The notes beneath the pieces were generated by a model. It worked only from the letters and a program-made list of their open reading frames with translations, ran no database searches and was not told the DNA's origin. From assembly GCA_964057225.1 (NCBI GenBank), contig OZ059896.1, forward strand, positions 11,098,001-11,162,000: a DNA stretch of 64,000 nt, given 5' to 3'. The position numbers and the translations under genes are program-made. Positions 52,966-62,318 of this stretch are shown here, in pieces; the stretch's first letter is position 1, and every line of letters begins with the position of its first letter. This DNA is from Auanema rhodensis. Taxonomy: Eukaryota > Nematoda > Chromadorea > Rhabditida > Rhabditidae.

Positions 52966-53589
52966 ATCATTTTGAGAGAACTTAATGAAAATAGTCGACG
53001 TCGTGTTCATTCATTATAATGATTATATACTATATCTATCTTCTGTCATAATATACATATATTTTAAGTTCAAACATTACAAAAAGAATCATTCATGACT
53101 TTTTCTTTATTTTTTATTTAAATATTATATAAGAAATTCCTCATTTTATGTGATATTTCAAAGTGATACACTTCTTTTCTTTTCTTTTTTTCTTTTTCTA
53201 TTTCTTGTACAACAAATATACAATATACATATGTATATACATATATATGTATGTATGTTGTATCTATGCATGTATTCATCATCATGTGAAATACTCAAGT
53301 TCCTTATTATTTTCAATAAATATTTTCTATATTTTATTTCATTTCAGGCAAAAAATATATTTATTTATTTATTTATTATAATAATATAAATTAATATTAT
53401 AATAATATTATTGAAGAAAAAGTATCACATTTACATTTCCCTTTTAACACATTACATTTCTTTTCTAAACACCCTGCTTAATAGCAATGCGATTATTTTG
53501 AGACCAAACATAGTTTTGTAAAATAAAAAATAAATAAAATACAATAACCTGACAATATTAAAAGCAAATTATGTATTAATAGTGAAAAG
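52966..53589. other. Convergent 3' intergenic region
   Basis: Lies between the stops of the small membrane protein gene (+) and testin (-), so it should carry both 3'UTRs. It is A/T-rich. Tttatttatttatt at about 53360-53375 offers AATAAA signals on the minus strand. Confidence 0.6.
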
Positions 53590-55886
53590 CTATTTAAAAA
53601 ATTTATCTCGACAACTGCCCGAGCAAAATACTTTGAGTTCTTTCAGTAAGAATTTCATGTCTATCAGGCTTTTCCTACAATTTTCACAACTGAAACAATA
53701 TAGATTATTGAAAATATTGATTTTTTTTTCTTAAATATAAAAATAAAATGAAAAGAAATATTGAAATACTTACTGGAAACAATCTTCATTTGCATGCCAA
53801 TGATAATCTTTATAGTGAAGTCTTTTCTCATCCGGAGCTATTTTTGAATGGCATGTTTCACAAGTCTAAAATATAATGAAAATATTAAATTTATATATAT
53901 TTATAATTAATATTAACCTTAGCATATTTGTCCATATAGCATGGTAAGCAATATGGTTGCTCTTCTACTGCCATATATCGATGTCCACCTAACTTCAAAT
54001 CACATTTATAACAAGCAAAATGATCGAAATGCCATGATTTCTCTTCAGCAAATGTATATTCATGGGCGAAAATCAACTAAAAATGATTGAAAGTAATGTC
54101 AGGTAAGAATGATTTCATTGAAATATTCACATACTTCATCACATCCAGCACATCTGGGATAGTGCAAATCAGCATAATGTCTTCCGCAATAATATTTTCC
54201 ATCATTATAAAAATAAATCATATCTACAAGAAGTTGATCACATGTTGCACAACAGAAACATCCTGGATGCCAAACATCCTAAAACATTTTTTTTCTTTTG
54301 TCTTTACAAGCACTTTTTAACAAACATTACGAGGACCATGATCTGTACACACTCCCACATCTCCAGCATTGAACTCTCGTTGACATGCTTTACAATCCTA
54401 TAATTCTTTTTTTCATGTATAAATAACAAAATTACATTTGTTACATGATGATGATTTTTGTTCTTTAAGTTTACATCACTTAATGCTGCTTCAAGTTCCT
54501 GCTCTAGTAATACTGGCCGTATTGGCTCATTATTTCCTGGTATACTAACAACTGTTCCAACACCAATAGCCTATAAGAATAAAATATATTTTGAAACGAT
54601 AATAGTATAACATACACTTTTCTTAATATTCTCAATAAATCGTTGTAGAATAGGTTTATCTGCTTCATTTACAAATCTTGCATCTTCTATATTGCAATCA
54701 TAGAGAGGTAACTTAAATATAAATATATAGATATTCATATAATTAAGTTAGAATTTACTTGGAATTGTAAACGACTTTTACGATTTTGTTCTCCCCCAGT
54801 TCCTAATATAGGTCTTTCAGTAACTGGTAAAGCATTCATATACTTTTCAACAAGAACTTTGTCCGGTACTGGAGCCCATGAATATTCTGTTGGTTGCTAT
54901 AAATACAAATAATTTATTTTATTTATTTTAAATATAATAAATCATTTTGATTTAAAATTTATAAATATTTTGAATTGAATTATAAAAAAAAATTGTTATT
55001 TAAAAAGTAAATATTTTCAACTAAATCAAGTAAGTGATTAACATTATCATTTAAATGTTTCGCTTAACTTTATAAATATAATTAATACTAACTATTCTAA
55101 CTATACATATAGTTTAAAAATTAATTTTTGTAAAATTATTTTTGAAATATACCTTATTTTGTTCTTTATTTGAATCAATTTTGAAGTTATATACTGCTGT
55201 CAAATTACCACGTATTGGAGTTGAAATAGTTGCATTTTGAGCTAAAAGTAATTAAATTGAATTTAGAAAAAAAAAACCAAAAAACGGAAGTAAGAAAACC
55301 AAATTAATTATAAAAGTCTTATTTTTTACTTAAATAGTACTTAGTAAAGCTAATTCAAACCTTTCTTTTCATCTTCTCGTTCAACAGATTTTAGATTAAT
55401 GCTTGGCTTTATAGAATTTTCAAAATGTTCTCGTGCTCCAAATAAACGACCTCAAATAAAATAAAATAAATAATTCCTTTAATCAATTATTTAATTAATT
55501 ATATTTACCAATTATTATTTGACCATGATCATATTGATTCGGTAATTGCACATCATGTTCATCCATACGACATCCACAAGATTTACACATTTTTCTTTAA
55601 AAAAAAGAATTTGTTTTATAATATTTGAATAATAATAATGTAAATATTTTATTTTTCAAAAACTATAAACAAACCTCCAGAAATGTAAATCTAAGCCTGG
55701 ACAATCACAGTTCCTACAACTTGACCCTGCACCAATTTCATGTGCCAAAACATGCTGTAATGGAGCATTTATTGAAGAAGAAAACAATAATAATCTTACC
55801 TCTTTACGTTCACCTAATCGAAAAATATCGGGATTTGTCTTAAAACATGATTTCACTTCAACTGTTGGACTATTTATTTCGTCCAT
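53590..55886 (-). CDS. tes-1: Testin (PET plus three LIM domains), 13 exons
   Basis: Cytoskeletal adaptor of focal adhesions and cell junctions; LIM domains bind actin-regulating partners. Exons in reading order: 55886-55800, 55754-55675, 55594-55509, 55450-55361, 55241-55153, 54896-54759, 54711-54616, 54570-54475, 54397-54331 (or 54329), 54278-54135, 54076-53918, 53865-53774, 53689-53590; about 441 residues against 421 in human TES. The PET domain starts near residue 30 (HEIGAGSSC, then [13 protein letters not shown]). A YSWAPVPD motif matches the family. LIM1 begins at C256, LIM2 at C320 ([17 protein letters not shown]) and LIM3 at C380. The LIM2-LIM3 stretch matches testin rather than prickle. 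A ttattttag acceptor sits 7 nt before the ATG. The junction between exons 9 and 10 lacks a canonical in-frame donor (see findings). Confidence 0.9.
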
Positions 55887-55896
55887 TTAAAAACTA

Positions 55897-58688
55897 AAAT
55901 AAGATAAATATCATACAATACATTCATCTATGTATGAATTCATTTGTAATAAGATACGAATAATCATATTGTTTCAAATTATAAACAAATAGTTAAAAAC
56001 ATAAATATTTGAATAAATAAAATTTTTTTTAAAAAATTAAAGAAATAGAGATATGTAGCAAGATACATGATATTTCTGAATAAATTTCTTATGACAATTC
56101 ACAAACTCAGATTAACTTAATGAGAAATCAATATAACATGAAGCCATTTTCGTTTTTAATCATATTAATCTATTCAAAACTAAATGTAATAACATTTCCA
56201 AAAAAAGTAAAAAATTATTATTTTGAGAGAAAAAAAAAGATTTTTATCAATCAATAGTGAACATCATCATTAATCTAAATAATATTGAAAAAAAATATAT
56301 ATATAGATGCTACAAACATATTCTCATAAAGGATTGTTGGCATTACGGCTGATAGATATGCACAATCTACATACATACATACACGAAAAATGGAAAGAGA
56401 TATAGAAAGAACGGGTGAACGAGGAATATATAGAGAGAGAAACAGAGAGAGCAATGAGCAATGGAGCATAAGGAAAACGGAGAGCATAAGCGGCGGTCCG
56501 GGAAGAGAGATATATCATGATGAATACGAACCCGATGAAATTAACCAGGAGAACTTTGAGAGCCGTCGTCATGTGAACTCAGTCATCAGTTACTGAATGA
56601 ATACGACCATCCATTTGTAGCACTCCCTCCTTTCTTCCTATTCACTATCTCTATTCTGAATGATTGTTTGACAAGCTTATTCAATTACAATGCTCGCCAT
56701 CTTTTACTATACCTTCAACTTACAAGGCAAATTCTTAACTAATAGTAGTAATAATAGTAATATATGTATATATTTGGTAATAAAATGAAATAAAAATATT
56801 GAAATATGAGAAAGATTCAACTTTTCTTGAGTTATAACTTCCAATAGAATATATCATATATAATATTTTTTTTTTGGAATATCTTAATGACTGTGATTGT
56901 ATTTTTTTATTCAATTTTCAAGCAATTATTTAAACGAAAATCGAAGGCCATATGCAGATAAGGTCATAGCGGAATATTTCATATAAAACGGAAGTTCTAA
57001 AAACTTAAAGTGTAGTTATGCTTAGGACGAAAGAAGTTAAATTAACGATTTTCTACCAACTTCAACTGACTTTCTTCTTCTTTCTCTTCCCTTCTATCTC
57101 TCTGTTTCCCTTTCACCCTATTACTCTCTACATTTCAGTGACAATTTTGTTTCTCAATCTCTTTTCAGCGAAGGATTCTTTTCCAGTAAGAAGACCAAAA
57201 GAGGCTGGTGCTATACTCACCAGGCAGTGGACAACGAGCTATTGATGGCCGTAAGACATTGGAGAAATGATGACGGAACAACCAATTTTGAGCAGAAGCC
57301 ACTACTATTATTCTAGCTACAGAGCACATTTTGACTAGTTTTAGCTATACCAAATAGCGAAATAGAAATAAAGTCATTAAGAGAAATAGTTTTAAAATAC
57401 TGTTTTCTTTCATATTTTCATTTGAATATAAAGACTTGTGTTAATTATTCTTAGAAATAATACTAAAACTACTCATTCAATGAAATAGGATAGTATTCAA
57501 ATACAAAAAAAAGCTTTTTCTCGTGACATATGAATCTTAAAAACACATTGAGGAAGAAAGTATTAGTTTTGAATATATTTTACTCAAAATACTACATAAC
57601 AGGGAATTAAGGAAAACGTAAGATTTTAATTTCGGCTTTCATTACTCATCTCGGATGAATCATCTTTCAAATAGGTGAGCATTACAATAATATTGAGGTT
57701 ACAAGAGAAACAGAGAGAAAGTGAGCGGAGGTGCACGACATGTTCGAAAAAACTGAGAGTTGTATACAAAGGACACCAGATCGCTTTCCTTTTCCCTGAA
57801 AAGGAAGTATAGCAAGCAGTAGAATGAGAGAAGGAAGAGGTTGGAAAAGAACATGCTTTTGCAGACGGGAATACGCTTGTAAATAGTATTGGAACTGAAG
57901 AGAATGAGTGTGAACATGAGAGAGTTTCAATTCAAATGGGAGATGAGAAGGCATTAGAGAGAGAAAAGATGCCTGAAGACAAAAGATTGCTTCTCTCCCA
58001 ATGCTCAGCCTCAAATTGGTTGAAAATTTATAAATTAAAAAAGAAAAAAAAACACTCATGTCATCAAAATTATGACGAAAATACATAAAATGTGATGATG
58101 ACTGTATGGAAAATTAAAAAATTCCATAACTAAGAAGAAATCAATTTTTTTTTGTTGTGATTAATAATGAAATCAAATTAAATATAAGATAAGAAGTTCG
58201 AAATAAAAAAATCGAGCTCATATTGCTTTTGAAATCAAAATATTGCGTATTCACATAGATAACTATATAAACTTATCATCTTTCATTTATAATATTATCA
58301 TAATATTATGAACTTAATAATTTAAAATTAATAATAAAAACAATTTTTATAAAATATAAAATAATTTCTAAATTTGGCTTTAAAAAGCAAAATGGGGCTT
58401 AAATTTGAATGGAAAGAGATATTGTTTGTACAAGAACATTTACGATTTTTTGTTTAACAATGTGATCACAAATCTGGACTGTATTTGAGAAATGTAAGAG
58501 AATAAGGAAAATAGAAAATAAATTTAGAATTATGTTAAGAACAATAGAATATATTCAATATAATTAAATAATACTATAGTGTATGTATGTGAGAAGATGT
58601 TTCATGAAGAAAAATTGGAAGAAACCGTCAAAATTTCATATAAACATCAATGTGTGAATCATATTATATATAGATATGTATATATTAT

Positions 58689-58719
<31 letters not shown>

Positions 58720-58895
58720 ATGTTTATAAATTTATATTTAAAGATAATAAAGATATGAAATATATTTTTATCAGTTATCATGATATTATGATAATAGAAT
58801 TTAACTTGTTTATAATTCTAACTTCTTTATTATAAATTAATAAAAATTAGAAAATTTAAAATTTAATTCAAAACAAATACATATATATTAAGAAA

Positions 58896-58939
<44 letters not shown>

Positions 58940-59310
58940 GAATACGTATACTTTCTTGAATAGTCGTGTAAGATCTATGTAAGATCGTGTGTGTCCTTCA
59001 TGATTTAATCTGATTACAGGTCTGTAAATAACCCAGTATAACCAAAGTCTGTTATTATACTTATTATGACCTGAAAATATAAATAAATATATTAATATTT
59101 AAATCTTTATTATACACATAAAGTTTTTCATCTCTATATTGTAATGAATATAATAACCGGAAATGGTCATTTAAAACAAACCAGGAACTTGATGACATAA
59201 TTTTGGGTTCACTTTTCTATTTTCTCATCAATTTGTTGATGTTGATCATTAAGATTAAAGATTAACTAAAGTGTTTTAAAGAAATTTAATGAACTATCAA
59301 ATAGTTTTAG
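55897..59310. other. Upstream region of testin and intergenic sequence
   Basis: The + strand is purine-rich at about 57690-57990, so it is pyrimidine-rich on the sense strand of testin, as upstream of the other genes. A GC-raised block at 56320-56600 has a minus-strand open frame with a hydrophobic N-terminus. A candidate 5'UTR exon lies at 57221-57320. TA runs occur at 58692-58719 and 58900-58934. Confidence 0.55.
57221..57320 (-). other. Candidate non-coding 5' exon of testin
   Basis: On the minus strand a GC-raised stretch ends in a good donor (CTG|gtgagtat, donor at 57220-57215). The next acceptor downstream on that strand that precedes a start codon is the ttattttag at 55894, just before the testin ATG. 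The stretch contains only a very short ATG frame, fitting a leader exon. The upstream limit is arbitrary and the link is inference. Confidence 0.25.
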
Positions 59311-59449
59311 CTACTTGTTGAGCTACCATATGATTAGGATCAAAATAAAACAAAAAACTGCTTTTGGTGTTAAACCATACATGAAAGCTATTCATCACGA
59401 GGACTACAACAACGCGCAATTGGCCGAATTCATGAAGAAAAGTTTTTAA
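59311..59449 (+). other. Orphan coding-like exon, unknown product
   Basis: Following an atagttttag acceptor (59301-59310) the frame is open to a TAA at 59447-59449. It includes an ATG-initiated frame of 39 codons from 59330. The last 28 residues look like true protein (YMKAIHHEDYNNAQLAEFMK) with balanced composition and raised GC. The stop lies 102 nt before the ATG of the Gly/Tyr-rich gene on the same strand. I could not build upstream exons. It may be the last exon of an unmodelled gene, a small ORF or a pseudogene fragment. Confidence 0.35.
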
Positions 59450-59551
59450 GAAAGAACACGAAATCAATAGGCAATGGCTGTTTAGATTTTTTTCATTCCA
59501 TTAAGTCAAACTATCCAAACGTTATCGATAGTGTTTCTTGTGTCTTTAACG

Positions 59552-59942
59552 ATGAAGATTATCTTACAAGTTCTAATTTTATTAACATTATTTACGATTA
59601 ATGTTGAAAGTAAGTTTCTTTAAATATTCTATTATTAATTTAATAATTGTTTATTTATTATATTTTTAAGCATATGGTCGTTCATTAGCTTTAATGCCAG
59701 TACGCTTTTTACTCCGAGGAGGTCGTTGGGGCCATAGAAGAGGCTATAGAAGATATGGATATAGACGTCCCTATTATGGACGAGGATACTATGGAGGATA
59801 TCCAGGTTATGGAGGATATCAACAGTATGGTGGATCTCCATACTATGGTGGATCTCCATACTATGGAGGACCTCAATACTATGGAGCAGCAGTACAGAAT
59901 CCAATGGTCGGTGTTGCGAATGCAACCCCTGTGATGGGTTAA
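59552..59942 (+). CDS. Secreted Gly/Tyr-rich peptide, 2 exons
   Basis: Exons 59552-59609 and 59671-59942 join in frame (gtaagt donor, tttttaag acceptor) to give 109 residues. A signal peptide covers about residues 1-19 (MKIILQVLILLTLFTINVE). The mature part begins with an Arg-rich stretch (VRFLLRGGRWGHRRGYRRYG). Then come Gly-Gly-Tyr and Tyr-Tyr-Gly repeats with three GGSPYYGG-like units, and a non-repetitive tail ends in VMG. The composition resembles nematode epidermal antimicrobial or neuropeptide-like YGGYG proteins and cuticle/eggshell Gly-Tyr proteins; I cannot tell these apart. It is convergent with the His-rich gene, 177 bp between stops. Confidence 0.75.
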
Positions 59943-60119
59943 CAACAGCAGGTATGAGCAATGTATATATGTATATAGTATGCTCTTTCAAGTGTTTATT
60001 GTAAAACTTAAAATAACAATTAAATATTATGAATATTTATATTTTTTAAATATATAGATAGATAGATTTACTGAAATCGTAATCGAATTAAAGATTGTGT
60101 CAATTTTGAATTATTCATC

Positions 60120-60406
60120 TTATTTTCCATAATAGTGTCCGTGATGATAATCGTGATAATCATGGTGATGGTGATAGATTGGTGGTGGATGATGCCAATA
60201 TGGTGGTGGTGGATGCCAATGATGCACGGGATGCCAAGGTGGATAAGCTGTAATTTAAAGTTTATTATGTGACAAATATGAATAAAACAAATTTTTTTTA
60301 AAGTTTTAAATTTTATTCTGATATTATAAGATGAATTATAATATTTACCTTGAGCAGAGTAGAGTACTGCAGCTAAAATAGCCAAAATAGCAAGAAGGAA
60401 ATGCAT
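60120..60406 (-). CDS. Secreted His/Pro/Trp/Tyr-rich mini-protein, 2 exons
   Basis: Exons 60406-60349 and 60247-60120 join in frame (gtaaat donor, attacag acceptor) to give 61 residues. A signal peptide covers about residues 1-20 (MHFLLAILAILAAVLYSAQA). The mature part of about 41 residues consists almost wholly of His, Pro, Trp and Tyr with YPPWHP, HHWHPPPPYWHHPPP and HHHHDYHDYHHGHYYGK stretches. Such His-rich secreted peptides may bind metal ions or act as antimicrobial or cuticular peptides; no function is shown by sequence alone. The signal-peptide exon ends at the same point (1 nt into a codon after about 19 residues) as in the neighbouring Gly/Tyr-rich gene. A TATA box precedes it. Confidence 0.75.
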
Positions 60407-60447
60407 TATCTGAACTGACTGTTGAATTCAAATCATTTTTCCTTTTC

Positions 60448-60455
60448 TTTTTATA
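60448..60455 (-). promoter_or_regulatory. TATA box of the His-rich gene
   Basis: Read on the minus strand the sequence is TATAAAAA, 41 nt before the ATG at 60406. An initiator-like cagtcagttcag lies between them at a fitting distance. It is the clearest core promoter of the window. Confidence 0.6.
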
Positions 60456-60610
60456 CCATTTTCATAGAATGACGTCAACTTGTGTGATGTGTATAATTTG
60501 AAGAGATGAAAAAGAAACGGATTTGATTAAAATTGGCGAATCAAGAAATGGGACAGTCCAACTAAAGATGATCTCTTTCTTTTCATTATCAAATTATGGT
60601 TTTACCGTAA

Positions 60611-60790
60611 GTCAATGGATCATTACATGACATTTTTATGTATAATGGTCTTCACTATTTGCCAAACGATCAAGCTGGTTTTCAAAGTATTTTTGCAGCT
60701 CATAATCTGCCAAATAATATAATTCAATCTACTATGTATGAAAAACTATATTTGATAAACATATGTGTAAACAATGTGTCATTTTCTTGA
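60611..60790 (+). other. Coding-like open frame, unknown or pseudogene fragment
   Basis: 59 codons ending at TGA (60788-60790). The first 45 residues have normal protein composition (GSLHDIFMYNGLHYLPNDQA, then FQSIFAAHNLPNNI). In-frame ATG at 60638. The H.IF...G pattern followed by F.SI faintly recalls the C-terminal part of nucleotide pyrophosphatase/phosphodiesterase catalytic domains, but the evidence is weak. It may be an exon fragment or relic. Confidence 0.25.
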
Positions 60791-62094
60791 TATTTTACAA
60801 GATTATTTATTATTTTCTATTTGAAAATTTTATAAAAATAAGTTTTTATGAATCTTTGATCTTCAAGTTGCTTGAATTAATCATTCTTTTTACAATATTA
60901 CTTTCTTTGTTAAGGACAATTATTACACACACAATTGAATACACTTCCAAATACTAAGAGAGTTCACACAGACGAAAGAAATTTGTTTGGAAAGATCAAA
61001 AATTGTATGTTTCATCATCTATTAATATATAGGAAATGATACACTGTGATACTCATTCCGGCTATAACGAACAGTAATTCGTCAATCAGAAACTTGTAAT
61101 ATGAAAAATCGGAATATCTAAAGAAACTAGATCGATTGAAAGATTAAAAAAAACAAGGATAAGACTACTTCAGCTTCCAGAACCGGCTCATCTTTTCGAA
61201 ATCAATACATACACTTACATGTATTTCAATTTTTTTTCTTTAGTTATCCACAATTTTCGATTTTTCATTTTTTGAGGGTAATATTGACTAAAATGATTGT
61301 TGTTATAGATATGTTACATGTAGTTGCATTTGAAATTTTATGAAAAAATAATTTTTATTGATGATTAAAGCTAAATTTAGAAAATTATTTAATTCTTTTA
61401 TTTTTATACTGTTTCAAGTATTTCTTTTATAAATCAATTAATTATTATATTTGATTGATAAATTAAATATTTAATGATAAAGCCTTTCTATACACGTTGT
61501 ATATGATGTATGATCTTATGTTATGTAATAATCCTGTTTTTATATAAAATAAATGGACCACAGGATTAGCCGACTTTAAGAAATAAATGTATTCAAAGGT
61601 GAACAGTTAAGGTACAGTAATGTTGTCCCTCATTCTCCTCTCCCTCCGTCTTTTTCTCTCTGACCACCTGTCTCTATCTCTCTCTCTATCTCTCTCTCTT
61701 TCTCTCTCTCTTAGTAAAGTACATATTATGAATTTATCCTACATATTTAATTCTAACTATGTTCAAATATAGTACAAACATAATTTCAATCAATGTTTCC
61801 TAATTAATTGTAAAATCGAGTAACTTCCTGATGTCTAACTAATTACTTAAGTTTGGTATTTGAGAATATTAAGGGGTCAGAGAAAAAAGAAAAAAAAACG
61901 AATTAAAATATAAAATAAATAAATAATTTCTTATTTAAATCTTTTTGTATTTATATATTATTATTATTATTATAAATAAATAAATAAATAAAATATAATA
62001 GCATAATAGTTTAATATTCAACATCAATACATCATAATAACAAAATATTTAAATAAATATTGAAAATTATAAACATAAATTTTAATTATTATAT
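60791..62094. other. Intergenic sequence
   Basis: A/T-rich with a CT-rich microsatellite (61671-61712) and AAT/AATAAAT runs. I see no gene. Confidence 0.65.
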
Positions 62095-62286
62095 TTAAAA
62101 ATATTCAATTTTGTCACCGTTCGTCGAACTAGGAGTTATAATCAATGGATTAAATCTTAAAATTAATTCATATTCTTTACAGTCACATACATCTATAATT
62201 GATGCGAAAAATAGTATTAACAACATTCCATATTCAGATATTACATAAGATAATTCGGCTGAAATATTAATAATTATTATAATTAT

Positions 62287-62318
<32 letters not shown>

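Noticed and set aside
57682-58086. 134-codon minus-strand open frame
   Set aside because: Leu/Ser/Phe-rich reading of a pyrimidine-rich strand; better explained as testin upstream sequence.
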